The translations under genes and the position numbers were made by a program. Positions 29,968 to 39,529 of a DNA stretch of 64,000 nt are shown here, piece by piece (the first letter of the stretch is position 1; every line of letters begins with the position of its first letter). Below the pieces are notes generated by a model that ran no database searches, was not told the origin of the DNA, and saw nothing but the letters and a program-made list of their open reading frames with translations. The DNA lies in contig NZ_JAOOPY010000002.1 in assembly GCF_025486315.1 (NCBI RefSeq), positions 361,501 to 425,500 on the forward strand, in the 5' to 3' direction. Source of the stretch: Variovorax sp. N23. Lineage in GTDB: Bacteria > Pseudomonadota > Gammaproteobacteria > Burkholderiales > Burkholderiaceae_C.

Positions 29968-30585
29968 TCAGAGAGTGGGGTGCGCGCCGGCTTCGGCCAG
30001 CGCGCGCCGGATGCGGTTGACGATGGTCCAGGCGACGAGCGCGGCGAGCAGCGGCATCAGCCAGCCTGCCCAGACCGGCAGCGGCCAGCCCAGCGCGACA
30101 TAGAGCCCGAGCGCGCCGAAGACGAAGGCGCGGTCGCTCTTGCCCAGCGGGCCGTCGTAGCGGCGCGAGGCGCCGACCGTGGGGCCCAGTGCGCCCGTGA
30201 ATTCGCTGAGGCCGGCCAGCACGATCACCGTGCCGACCCAGAAGGGGTGGAAGGGCGCGACGAGCGCGAAGGGCAGGTACAGCGCTGCGTCGGAGAGCAC
30301 GTCGGTCAGCTCGTTGAGGAAGGCGCCCAGGGCGCTCTGCTGGCCGTGTTCGCGCGCCAGCATGCCGTCGATCGCGTTGAAGGCCATGCGCAGGAACATC
30401 CAGAGCGGGATCAGGGCGAAGTAACCGGCATGCGGCGCGGCGAAGAAGAGCCACAGCCCGAGCGCCACCGAGATCACGCAGGCCGCCAGCGTCACCTGGT
30501 TGGCGGTCACGCCTGCGGCGTGCAGTCGCACCACGAGCGGCCGGAGCAGCGCCTGGAAGCGTGGCTTCAGTTCATAGATGCTCAC
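29968..30585 (-). CDS. CDP-alcohol phosphatidyltransferase (YnbA-like)
   Basis: A 205-residue polytopic protein with the CDP-alcohol phosphotransferase signature: FNAIDGMLAREHGQQSALGAFLNELTD in register with D-G-x2-A-R-x8-G-x3-D-x3-D, split here as NAIDGMLAREHG and GAFLNELTDVLSD. It would join a CDP-lipid to an alcohol headgroup in the inner membrane. It is the first gene of the minus-strand operon, and all downstream members overlap or nearly touch. Confidence 0.88.
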   Translation of the reverse strand: MSIYELKPRFQALLRPLVVRLHAAGVTANQVTLAACVISVALGLWLFFAAPHAGYFALIPLWMFLRMAFNAIDGMLAREHGQQSALGAFLNELTDVLSDAALYLPFALVAPFHPFWVGTVIVLAGLSEFTGALGPTVGASRRYDGPLGKSDRAFVFGALGLYVALGWPLPVWAGWLMPLLAALVAWTIVNRIRRALAEAGAHPTL

Positions 30586-30701
30586 TTGGACGGCTCCTCC
30601 TTGGGAGGGGCATTCTGCCCCAGGGTGTTGTGGTCGCCGGCCGCGGGCGACCCCGGTGCGGCCATTCGGCCGACTAAACTGTTCCTTCAGCCTAGCCTCC
30701 C

Positions 30702-31757
<1,056 letters not shown>

Positions 31758-31767
31758 AAGCACCGCC

Positions 31768-32754
31768 ATGCATACCCATGACCTGAGTCGCTGGAAACAC
31801 CACCACCGCTTCGACACCGAAAGCCACGGCGCCGAGCGCAGCACGCGCCTGGTGATGTGGATCACCGCCGCCACGATGGTGCTGGAGATCGGCGCCGGCT
31901 GGTGGTTCAACTCGATGGCACTGCTGGCCGACGGCTGGCACATGAGCTCGCATGCCTTTGCCATCGGCCTGAGCGCCTTCGCCTATGCGGCGGTGCGGCG
32001 CTACGCGGCCGACCCGCGCTTCGCCTTCGGCACCTGGAAGATCGAGGTGCTGGCCGGCTTCGCCAGCGCGCTCTTCCTGCTGGGCATCGCCGCGCTGATG
32101 GTGGTCGGTTCGCTGGAGCGGCTCTGGTCACCCGAGCCCATCCACTACCGCGAAGCAGTCGTGGTGGCCATCATCGGGCTGCTGGTCAACCTGGTCTGCG
32201 CGCGGCTGCTGGGCGGCGCGCACCACGGGCACGACCACGGCCATGACCATGCACACGCACACGGTCATTCGCATGGTCACGCCCACGCGCATGGCGAAGA
32301 CCTGAACCTCCGATCCGCCTACCTCCACGTCATTGCCGACGCCGCCACCTCGGTGCTCGCCATCGCGGCGCTGGTCGGCGGCTGGCTGATGGGCTGGCGT
32401 TGGCTCGACCCGCTGATGGGCATCGTCGGTGCCGTGCTGGTGGCGGTGTGGGCCAAGGGCCTGCTGCTGCAGACCGGCCGCGTGCTGCTCGACCGCGAGA
32501 TGGACCACCCGGTGGTCGACGAGATCCGCGAAGGCGTCGAGCAAGGCCTGGCCGACTCGCACACCCGCGTGGCCGACCTGCATGTCTGGCGAGTCGGCCG
32601 CAACGCCTATTCGTGCGCCCTGACGGTCGTGACGCACTCGCCGACCCTCGATGCCGACGCCGTGCGGGCGACCTTCTCGATGCACGAGGAAATCGTGCAC
32701 TCCACGGTCGAAATCCAGCGTTGCGCGGGCGACGAGCGGCCCCGCGCCGCCTGA
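31768..32754 (+). CDS. CDF transporter, DmeF-like (Co/Ni efflux)
   Basis: A 328-residue CDF protein. HxxxD-type metal sites are seen in LADGWHMSSHAFAIGL and HVIADAATSVLAI. A long His/Asp-rich loop (about residues 150-175, with repeated HGHDH and AHAHGH units) sits between helices 4 and 5. DmeF-family members export Co2+ and Ni2+. It begins 10 bp after ruvB, probably in the same transcript though unrelated in function. The metal is inferred only from the family. Confidence 0.88.
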   Translation: MHTHDLSRWKHHHRFDTESHGAERSTRLVMWITAATMVLEIGAGWWFNSMALLADGWHMSSHAFAIGLSAFAYAAVRRYAADPRFAFGTWKIEVLAGFASALFLLGIAALMVVGSLERLWSPEPIHYREAVVVAIIGLLVNLVCARLLGGAHHGHDHGHDHAHAHGHSHGHAHAHGEDLNLRSAYLHVIADAATSVLAIAALVGGWLMGWRWLDPLMGIVGAVLVAVWAKGLLLQTGRVLLDREMDHPVVDEIREGVEQGLADSHTRVADLHVWRVGRNAYSCALTVVTHSPTLDADAVRATFSMHEEIVHSTVEIQRCAGDERPRAA

Positions 32755-32836
32755 GCGAAGGACCGTTGCCGGTGGTGATCCGGCGTCGCTTCTGGCACTA
32801 TCCGGCTCATTGCCGCCCTCATCGAACGGAACCGTC

Positions 32837-33028
32837 ATGAAAGCGCTTCAGAGCCCCCTCGCCAAGAAAGTCCTGGCCGACAACCAGGCGCGCACGCAGC
32901 TGCGCCAGGTCGTGTCGCTGGCGAGCCGCCGCGGCGTCGAGACCGACGTGCGCGAGGCCACCATCCTGCTGCGCGAAGGCGCCACGGTGCGCCGCCTGAC
33001 CGCCGTGGTCGTCCCCAAGGCGGCCTGA
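32837..33028 (+). CDS. small conserved-looking protein, unknown
   Basis: A 63-residue basic protein (MKALQSPLAKKVLADNQART...). I do not recognise it. It has the regular composition and codon bias of neighbouring genes, and the next gene starts 18 bp after it. No strong Shine-Dalgarno sequence is present. No membrane or metal motif is evident. Confidence 0.6.
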   Translation: MKALQSPLAKKVLADNQARTQLRQVVSLASRRGVETDVREATILLREGATVRRLTAVVVPKAA

Positions 33029-33046
33029 CGCCGCCCGCTGACCGCG

Positions 33047-33820
33047 ATGAACGTCGCGCTGCCGGCGCTGGTCATCTTCCTGCTCGTTCTCCCCGGTTTC
33101 GTCTTTCGCAGCCGCTTCAAGCGCGCCGAGCGCACCGCCCTCGACTACGCGCCCTTCGGCCGGGTCGTCGCCGAAGCCGTGCTCTGGGCCTGCCTGCTGC
33201 ACGGCCTCTGGCTCTTCGGGGCGTGGCTCTTCCTCGGTGAACTCATCCGCTTCGACCTGCTGCTGGGCCTGCTCTCGTCGAGCCCGCTGACGCAGACCGC
33301 GGCCGTGGCCAGCGTCGGCGCGCTGGCCGGGCCGGTGGTGCGCTACTTCGGCACCCTGCTGGCCGCGAGCGTCGTGGCGCCCACGCTGCTGCGTTCGCTG
33401 ATCACCTGGCGCCGGCTCGACCGGCTCGGCCACTGGCTGGCACCCGTCGCACGCTTCCACGACGCGCCCTGGTACTACCTGCTGACGGGCGCCGATTTCG
33501 AGCGCGCCGAGCTGCCCGACCTGATCAAGGTGGCCGCCGTCGTCGACGTCGCCGGCCAGCCCGTGCTGTATCAGGGCTTTCTCGAAGATTTCTATTTCAC
33601 GCCCGACGGCGCGCTCGACCGCCTGGTGCTGCAGGGCGTCGGCCGCCGCCCGCTCAGCGGCGACAAGGCGCTCGACGCCGCGCCGGGTGACCCGGCCGGC
33701 GAAGAGCGCTTCTACCCGGTCGAGGGCGACTACTTCGTACTGCGCTATGCCGAGGCGATCACGCTGAACATCCAGTACCTGCGGCTGGAAGAAGAGCCCG
33801 AACCGCCGCCGGCTGCCTGA
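33047..33820 (+). CDS. membrane protein, possibly DUF6338-like
   Basis: A 257-residue protein with a membrane segment at the very start (ALVIFLLVLPGFVFRSRF), another around residues 45-70 and another near 85-115, then a soluble C-terminal part with YYLLTGADFERAELPDLIKVAAVVDV. The PGFVF at the first helix and overall shape recall DUF6338-type proteins, a weak assignment. It may be cotranscribed with the preceding 63-residue gene. Confidence 0.6.
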   Translation: MNVALPALVIFLLVLPGFVFRSRFKRAERTALDYAPFGRVVAEAVLWACLLHGLWLFGAWLFLGELIRFDLLLGLLSSSPLTQTAAVASVGALAGPVVRYFGTLLAASVVAPTLLRSLITWRRLDRLGHWLAPVARFHDAPWYYLLTGADFERAELPDLIKVAAVVDVAGQPVLYQGFLEDFYFTPDGALDRLVLQGVGRRPLSGDKALDAAPGDPAGEERFYPVEGDYFVLRYAEAITLNIQYLRLEEEPEPPPAA

Positions 33821-33916
33821 GCAGCCACCTAGGCGCAGGTGGCGTGCGCGCCACGTCACCGAAGCGTCACGCCGTCGCCACGGCGCCGACACGCGCGTCG
33901 ACGACGCTGCGTTCCC

Positions 33917-34792
33917 ATGCAACGCGACGACGCCTTTCTTCGCGCATGGCGCGACACCACGGCCCTGTCACACGACACGGCCGATGACGATGCGACGCGT
34001 CCGCCGCTGCGCTACCGCACGCTGTGGATCTCGGACCTGCACCTGGGCACGCCCGGCTGCCAGGCCGCCGCGCTGCTCGACTTCCTCAAGCACACCGAGT
34101 GCGAGACGCTCTTCCTGGTCGGCGACATCATCGACGGCTGGCAGCTGCGGCGGCAGTGGTACTGGCCGCAGACGCACAACGACGTGATCCAGAAGCTGCT
34201 GCGCAAGGCGCGCAAGGGCACGCGCGTGATCTTCGTGCCGGGCAACCACGACGAGTTCGCCCGCAAGTACGTCAACCACGACTTCGGCGGCATCGAGGTG
34301 GTGGAGGACTGGGTGCACGAGACGGCCGACGGCCGCAAGCTGTGGGTGATGCACGGCGACCTGTTCGACGGCGTCATCCAGTGCGCCAAGTGGCTGGCCC
34401 ACGTGGGCGACTCGCTCTACGAATTCACGCTGCGGCTCAACCGCCACCTCAACTCGCTGCGCGCCCGCATGGGCCTGCCCTACTGGTCGCTGTCGCAGTA
34501 CCTCAAGCTCAAGGTGAAGCGCGCCGTCAGCTACGTCGGCGACTTCGAGACCGCCGTGGCGCGCGAGGCGCGCAAGCGCGGCGTGCAGGGCGTGGTGTGC
34601 GGCCACATCCACCACGCCGAGATGCGCGACATCGACGGCATCCTGTACTGCAACGACGGCGACTGGGTCGAGAGCCTCACGGCGCTGGGCGAGCGTGCCG
34701 ACGGCACGCTCGAGATCGTCCGCTGGGCCGAGCACATGCCCGTGATCGCGCGCGTGCGACGCGGCGACCGCAAGCGCGCGGTGCCCGCATGA
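33917..34792 (+). CDS. LpxH-like metallophosphoesterase
   Basis: A 291-residue calcineurin-type phosphoesterase. The five metal-binding blocks are visible: WISDLHLGTPG, LVGDIIDGW, VPGNHDEFARK, VMHGDLFDG and GHIHHAEM. Homologues hydrolyse UDP-2,3-diacylglucosamine or related nucleotide-lipid diphosphates. ATG 33917 was preferred because the upstream in-frame extension is Arg-rich and unlike the family. Its stop overlaps the next gene's start as ATGA, tying it to an MGDG-synthase-like glycosyltransferase. Confidence 0.85.
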   Translation: MQRDDAFLRAWRDTTALSHDTADDDATRPPLRYRTLWISDLHLGTPGCQAAALLDFLKHTECETLFLVGDIIDGWQLRRQWYWPQTHNDVIQKLLRKARKGTRVIFVPGNHDEFARKYVNHDFGGIEVVEDWVHETADGRKLWVMHGDLFDGVIQCAKWLAHVGDSLYEFTLRLNRHLNSLRARMGLPYWSLSQYLKLKVKRAVSYVGDFETAVAREARKRGVQGVVCGHIHHAEMRDIDGILYCNDGDWVESLTALGERADGTLEIVRWAEHMPVIARVRRGDRKRAVPA

Positions 34793-35973
34793 GCGGCCAA
34801 CGCACGGTCGACCTCGTCTACTTCGACGCCGGCGGCGGCCACCGCGCATCGGCCATCGCGCTCAAGGCGGCCATCGCGCGCGCCGGCCTGCCGTGGACGG
34901 TGCGCCTCGTCAACCTGCGCGAAGTGCTCGACCCCGCGCAGCGCTTTCGCCGCATGACGGGCATGGAGCCCGAGGACTACTACAACAAGCGCATCGCCCG
35001 CGGCTGGACGGTCGGCCTCGCGCAGGAGCTGAAGCTGCTGCAGGCCATGATCCGCTGGTGGCACGGGCCCACCGTGCGCCTGCTGCAGCAGCACTGGCTG
35101 GCCACCGAGCCCGACCTCGTCGTCTCGATGATCCCCAACTTCAACCGCGGCCTGCGCGAGTCGCTGGCCAGCGCGCTGCCCGGCGTGCCCTTCGTCACCG
35201 TGCTGACCGACCTGGCCGACCACCCGCCGCGCTTCTGGATCGAGAAGGGCATCGACCAGCACGTCGTTTGCGGCTCGGCCCACGCGGTGCAGCAGGCGCG
35301 CGACGCCGGCCTGCCCGCGACGCACATCCACGCCAGCTCCGGCATGCTGCTGCGCGACGACTTCTACGCGCCGCCCCCGGCCGACCGCGCCGCCGAACGC
35401 CGCCGCCTGGGCCTGGACCCCGACCGCCCGACCGGCATCGTGCTGTTCGGCGGGCAGGGCTCCAAGGCCATGCTCGGCATCGCCAAGCGCCTGCCCGACA
35501 CACAGCTCATCCTGGCCTGCGGCCACAACACGGCCCTGGCCGACGCGCTGCGTGCCTTGCCCGCACGCGCACCGCGGCTGGTGCTGGGCTTCACGCCCGA
35601 CGTCGCGCGCACCATGCACCTGGCCGACTTCTTCATCGGCAAGCCCGGCCCCGGCAGCCTGAGCGAAGCGGTGCAGATGCACCTGCCCGTGATCGTCGTG
35701 CGCAACCGCTGGACCCTGCCGCAGGAACGCTACAACGCGCAGTGGGTGCAGGAGAACGGCGTGGGCGTGGTGCTGACTAGCTTCGCGAAGGTCGATCGCG
35801 CGGTGGCGGAGCTGGTGCGGGACTTGCCGCGCTACCGGGCGGCGACGGAGCGGATGCACAACCGGGCGGTGTTCGAGTTGCCGGGGGTCTTGGCGCAAGT
35901 TTTGAATCAGTCGGAAGCACCGACCGTTGCGCTTGATGTTCTACCGATCGAACCACACTCGAAAGTCTTCTAG
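34789..35973 (+). CDS. MGDG-synthase/MurG-like glycosyltransferase
   Basis: A 394-residue GT-B fold enzyme. YFDAGGGHRASAIALKAAI at the N-terminus is the diacylglycerol galactosyltransferase/MurG acceptor loop, VLFGGQGSKAM the inter-domain loop, and GKPGPGSLSEAVQMHLPVIV the donor-binding motif. A lipid-linked acceptor is likely. It is coupled by ATGA to the LpxH-like gene. It is the last gene with core-genome composition; its final 60 bp already fall in GC, and accessory DNA starts after it. Confidence 0.85.
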   Translation: MSGQRTVDLVYFDAGGGHRASAIALKAAIARAGLPWTVRLVNLREVLDPAQRFRRMTGMEPEDYYNKRIARGWTVGLAQELKLLQAMIRWWHGPTVRLLQQHWLATEPDLVVSMIPNFNRGLRESLASALPGVPFVTVLTDLADHPPRFWIEKGIDQHVVCGSAHAVQQARDAGLPATHIHASSGMLLRDDFYAPPPADRAAERRRLGLDPDRPTGIVLFGGQGSKAMLGIAKRLPDTQLILACGHNTALADALRALPARAPRLVLGFTPDVARTMHLADFFIGKPGPGSLSEAVQMHLPVIVVRNRWTLPQERYNAQWVQENGVGVVLTSFAKVDRAVAELVRDLPRYRAATERMHNRAVFELPGVLAQVLNQSEAPTVALDVLPIEPHSKVF

Positions 35974-36071
35974 GCCTTGATGCTTGAGAGTTCTCGCTTC
36001 CGTGCCTTCATATGGATCAAGGCCGCGAAGTGGGCCGCTTCCGGGACAAAACCTGGGGCGATCGGATTTCA

Positions 36072-37589
36072 CTAAAAGGCTTGGTCATCGGCAGCTCCTT
36101 TGAGCTGTGCGGCCTTGTAACTCACCTCTATCTTGCCGACGATGAAGGCGCGGATCAGGCCTGTGTCCTGCGCAATAGACTGGAAACGTTGGAGCACTTG
36201 CTGTTGCTCATGGAAATCGATAAAGCAGAAAAAGAGCGCTTCCATCGCGCGTCGATCAAGGAGGGTTGGGCGACCAATCACATCCGGGAGAAGCAAGTTG
36301 TGCACGTATGCGTTGCGGTGCTGGTAGATCTTCCGCGCGGCATCAAGGGATCGTATGAACGCTTCCCCGTACCAGATCGGCAGAAGGTCGGCCTCCGCGA
36401 GCTCTGTAAACAGCCTCAACCTTGCCGCGTGGCCCATCCGAGAAACATGCTGCGCAAGATGGTGGGCGCTTCCTGAGACATAGATCAGGCTCTCCGATAC
36501 CAACACCTCAAGAAACGCGTTCAGAGGTGCGAGCGCTTCGGCGTGGAACCCAAGCGCCACGAGATCGGCCACGCGCCTGAGCGCGGTTCTGAGCAAGAAA
36601 GTTGAAGAGTGAGCGTCTGCGTCGTAGCGGCTAAGCGAATCAGCAAACCACTCGGCTGGAACAGGGGTGTGTTGCTGATTTGCTAGGCTGGCAAAGCCAA
36701 GGAAGTGGTCGGTGCCGTTAGCTTCACGGCCGAAAAAAGCGGTCGGCTCGCGCCAGTAGCCTTCCAACGTTGACGAAACCGGTACCCTGCCATATTCAAG
36801 CCGAAAGGCATCAATGACTCGATTTGAAAACTCGACGACGAAGTGCGACGTGTAGAGGGGTGCACATTGGATCAGCCACCGGATGTCCGGCCCTTCGCGT
36901 GTCGACCGCCGACTTTCGCAGAGGTTCTGCGCTGCGTGGCTGGCGACCAGCTCTGCGGTATCCGCTGGCAGGTGGACGCGCTCGGTGAAGTAGAGACTAC
37001 GCAAGCGTTCGGTAGGTATCTCAATCTCTAGAACGCCAAACTTATGTGGCGCATGAGTGAATCGAGGCTCTAAGGTGACGTTATGAGCTTTGAGCAGTTC
37101 GTTGATGCGGTCAATCGGCTCGTCGGGCAGATTTCGCAGCGTGAATCGGTAGAGTTGCTTTTGACTTTCAGGCTTGGCTTGGTAAGCCAACTCCCCCCTA
37201 CATTCAGAGTTGAGGCCCGGCCACGGCTGCGCCAAGACCAACGACGCAACAAGCTTCTCAAATCGGGGGGCGGCTCCGCTTTTGGGCGGCTCTACAACCT
37301 TGCAACTGCCGTCTGCAATCTGGTCGCGGATGAGCCTCAGCAGATGGCTGGGCTGATAGTCTGGAACGAACCCGAAGCGGGTCGCATAGCCCGATGGTTG
37401 GCCGCTCCGATCCAGTCTCCGGTGTACCGTGCCGAGTGCGGGCTCTACTACCTTGCACGCGCCACTATGAATGGCATGGCGGATACGCTGAAAGTCAGAG
37501 TTCCTGCGATCTAGGGGAACCGAGGATCCGTCCATTTGATAACCCGACAGCCTCCCGTTCCAATAGGTTCGTTCGACAATCACTGGCAC
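36072..37589 (-). CDS. unknown protein with N-terminal repeat and HEPN-like motif
   Basis: A 505-residue protein I cannot place. The N-terminus has two copies of a 35-residue unit (residues 16-50 and 67-101), each starting GY, holding VP at position 9-10 and ending in G-x-CKVVEP. The C-terminal third is helical and contains HRNAYVHN (Arg425 to His430), an R-x4-H pattern like that of HEPN RNases, in a region (SLDAARKIYQHRNAYVHN) that resembles abortive-infection and RiboL-PSP type HEPN contexts. GC content is well below the core genome. It is the first gene of the accessory region. A defence role is plausible but inferred from one short motif. Confidence 0.75.
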   Translation of the reverse strand: MPVIVERTYWNGRLSGYQMDGSSVPLDRRNSDFQRIRHAIHSGACKVVEPALGTVHRRLDRSGQPSGYATRFGFVPDYQPSHLLRLIRDQIADGSCKVVEPPKSGAAPRFEKLVASLVLAQPWPGLNSECRGELAYQAKPESQKQLYRFTLRNLPDEPIDRINELLKAHNVTLEPRFTHAPHKFGVLEIEIPTERLRSLYFTERVHLPADTAELVASHAAQNLCESRRSTREGPDIRWLIQCAPLYTSHFVVEFSNRVIDAFRLEYGRVPVSSTLEGYWREPTAFFGREANGTDHFLGFASLANQQHTPVPAEWFADSLSRYDADAHSSTFLLRTALRRVADLVALGFHAEALAPLNAFLEVLVSESLIYVSGSAHHLAQHVSRMGHAARLRLFTELAEADLLPIWYGEAFIRSLDAARKIYQHRNAYVHNLLLPDVIGRPTLLDRRAMEALFFCFIDFHEQQQVLQRFQSIAQDTGLIRAFIVGKIEVSYKAAQLKGAADDQAF

Positions 37590-37680
37590 CTTAAGAGTTT
37601 CGGTTCCAGGCTTTTATACACGGACGCAGAGTTGTCGCCAGGGCCATCCGGAAGCCTAGTTTTCAAGCGCTTGGTGGCGC

Positions 37681-38058
37681 ATGGAGAGCCAAACAACTAA
37701 GAAGGCATTTCGCCCCAAGATCGGGACCTATGCGCCACGATCGTGGCCTCTTACGCGGGTGATGGCTGAAGTTCGCGCAGAAAAGCAAAGCGCCCTGCAA
37801 GTCATGAACTTGCAGGGCGTTTCTATCTGGTGGCTCTTCACGGAAGAAAAGCCAAAATCCGGAAAGTCCTTGAATATCAAGTACTTGCGAACCCGCGACG
37901 GTCAGAAGTGGTACGGGATTCGTGACACCAACCGTATCACGTTCGCCGCCAGTTTCAAAGTGAAGATGGTCTTCAATCGCTCGTTGATCAGCGGCCGTGG
38001 CGGACGTGAAAACGCTCAGGCTACTCGCGAGTGGGCGCGCTCGGTGCGTTGGCCTTAA
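37681..38058 (+). CDS. doubtful small protein crossing a strong hairpin
   Basis: A 125-residue frame whose second half has a reasonable composition (NIKYLRTRDGQKWYGIRDTN). However, a perfect 11-bp inverted repeat followed by a T-rich stretch lies inside it at 37791-37819, which looks like a terminator. The frame also overlaps the YegP-like gene on the other strand by 38 bp. No Shine-Dalgarno sequence is evident. It may be a real orphan gene, or an intergenic region that happens to be open. A competing reverse frame (37663-38181) is weaker. Confidence 0.3.
   Translation: MESQTTKKAFRPKIGTYAPRSWPLTRVMAEVRAEKQSALQVMNLQGVSIWWLFTEEKPKSGKSLNIKYLRTRDGQKWYGIRDTNRITFAASFKVKMVFNRSLISGRGGRENAQATREWARSVRWP
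37787..37824. terminator. bidirectional terminator-like hairpin
   Basis: CGCCCTGCAAG (37791-37801), a 7-nt loop, CTTGCAGGGCG (37809-37819), then TTTCT on the plus strand and a T-rich stretch on the minus strand. It would end transcription of the minus-strand YegP-like gene or of plus-strand readthrough. Confidence 0.55.
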
Positions 38059-38344
38059 CCCAGGAGATTCCGTTGTCGCGTGCGCTCGCTGACGAATATG
38101 CTTCGCTGGTCCCGATGATCTCGCCGTTGGATCCCTTAAGCACGAAGTACGGCGATCCTCCTGTAGTCGTGCGGCGGTCATAGCGAGCGTCGTATGGTGA
38201 GTTTGCCTTCACTGATGCGATGCCTGCTTGAGCATTCTGCTTCGTCGTATAGCGCTCACTGGTGAGCACTACTTCTCCATTTCCTCCCTTGAGGTTGAAC
38301 ATGTACTGAATGCCGGACGGCTTGAGATGGAAGTAAGCTGACAT
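38021..38344 (-). CDS. YegP-like DUF1508 protein
   Basis: A 107-residue protein with two DUF1508 repeats: the first around MFNLKGGNGEVVLTSERYTTKQNAQAGIASV and the second around YFVLKGSNGEIIGTSEAYSSASARDNGISWV. Each has the family pattern F-x-L-K-x2-N-G-E followed by S-E-x-Y. E. coli YegP (110 residues) has this two-repeat fold. Biochemical function is not known. A solitary gene in the accessory region. Confidence 0.88.
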   Translation of the reverse strand: MSAYFHLKPSGIQYMFNLKGGNGEVVLTSERYTTKQNAQAGIASVKANSPYDARYDRRTTTGGSPYFVLKGSNGEIIGTSEAYSSASARDNGISWVKANAPSAPTRE

Positions 38345-38422
38345 CTGTAGTCTCGTAGTTATAGGGAAGTCCAGAGTACGTCAGTTGCGTTCCAGGTGCA
38401 TCCCCTGAAAGGGTGATCGCTA

Positions 38423-39370
38423 CTACGGAGCCAGACCCGCAGGCCACCGCTCTTCAAAGGTCGGCATCTTGAGCCCCATCCTCTTGAGCGCCGCGTCGAT
38501 CACCTTGCCGCGCTTTTGAACTGACCGCAGCACGTACTCTTGAACATGCTCGTCAATCTGCTCCGCGATCACCCCCCAGCAAAGCCCGACCAGCAGCCAT
38601 TCCAGTTGTAGCTGCGGGCTGCCATCTTTTTCAGTGGCGAGGTTCGCCAGCGCGATGGCCAGCAGGATCGAATCGTCCAGAGTGAATGCCTCCGGCAGCT
38701 TGTCCGCCTCGTCTTCTGCGAACGTCACTGCATACCGGTTGTTGATATGAGTGAGCCAGACCGGGTGCACATCGCGCTGCGGTCCAGTGAGGATGGGGAT
38801 ATCGTCCAACTTGACCCGATACGCCGGCGCAATCAGCGAGTCCATCACCTCCTGCACCAAGCCCGCGAAATCATCCTCCCATCGCTCTTTGGTGGGATTG
38901 AGCATCTCCTGAACGAACTCTTGGCAGGCCGTCATGTCGCCGTCCAGCACACGCCACACAGGTAGCTCGCCTGGCCCAAGGTCGTAGACGGCCGCAGAGC
39001 CCGGCAGCAAGGTCTCGAACACCGTCAGCGTGATTTCGGTAGGCGTCGTCTCACCAAGGTCGTAGTGCCTCCGCCCCAGCCGCTGAACTGCTTCAACCTG
39101 TTCTTCTGACAGATTGTGCTGAGTCAGGCTGTTCAGCCATTTCTGCAAGGCCGTATTGAGTCCCGGCAGTCGCTCCTCAGTGCCGAAGGTGTCGCGCCTC
39201 GCTGCGATGTCGGCATACCTCCCCACCTCTCTACCAACCGCGCGCTCCAGAACATGGCGGTACCAAGTCTGCACCCGCAGTGCCTGTAGTTCTTTGGACT
39301 TGACGGCGGGAGTAGAGCGCCGCCGACTTGCGTTGTGGCGGCCTGCCGGATGTTCGTTCTCAATATTCAT
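38423..39370 (-). CDS. hypothetical protein, unknown family
   Basis: A 315-residue soluble protein, acidic and helix-rich (HNLSEEQVEAVQRLGRRHYDL, EFVQEMLNPTKERWEDDFAGLVQEVMDSL). I do not recognise a domain. Start at ATG 39370 is preferred over 39412 as more compact; neither has a clear Shine-Dalgarno sequence. It is divergent from the replication-module genes at 39,530, so the 160 bp between them must hold both promoters. Confidence 0.65.
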   Translation of the reverse strand: MNIENEHPAGRHNASRRRSTPAVKSKELQALRVQTWYRHVLERAVGREVGRYADIAARRDTFGTEERLPGLNTALQKWLNSLTQHNLSEEQVEAVQRLGRRHYDLGETTPTEITLTVFETLLPGSAAVYDLGPGELPVWRVLDGDMTACQEFVQEMLNPTKERWEDDFAGLVQEVMDSLIAPAYRVKLDDIPILTGPQRDVHPVWLTHINNRYAVTFAEDEADKLPEAFTLDDSILLAIALANLATEKDGSPQLQLEWLLVGLCWGVIAEQIDEHVQEYVLRSVQKRGKVIDAALKRMGLKMPTFEERWPAGLAP

Positions 39371-39529
39371 AGCGAATTTTTTGTTTGTCAAGGCCCAACT
39401 CTTTGACGCCATGGAAAAAGCTGCGCCCGAATTAATTTTCTACCAAAAATAAAATTCAGGCATGCAAAACGCAAACGGAATAAGCCGATTGCGCGGAGCA
39501 TAAATCTTCAATTAACCATGGAGGAATCA

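Noticed and set aside
32219..32297. Repetitive CAC/CAT-rich stretch as a possible DNA repeat element
   Set aside because: It encodes the His-rich metal loop of the DmeF-like transporter, a normal feature of the family.
35974..36071. tRNA gene or attachment site at the left edge of the accessory region
   Set aside because: No cloverleaf or tRNA 3' end could be found there, and the right edge is outside the window, so no att pair can be proposed.
36012..36476. 154-codon plus-strand frame at the start of the accessory region
   Set aside because: Antisense to the 505-residue gene, whose internal repeat shows real protein-level constraint.
37663..38181. 172-codon minus-strand frame
   Set aside because: It overlaps the YegP-like gene on the same strand, is rich in Pro/Arg, and crosses the same hairpin as the opposing frame.
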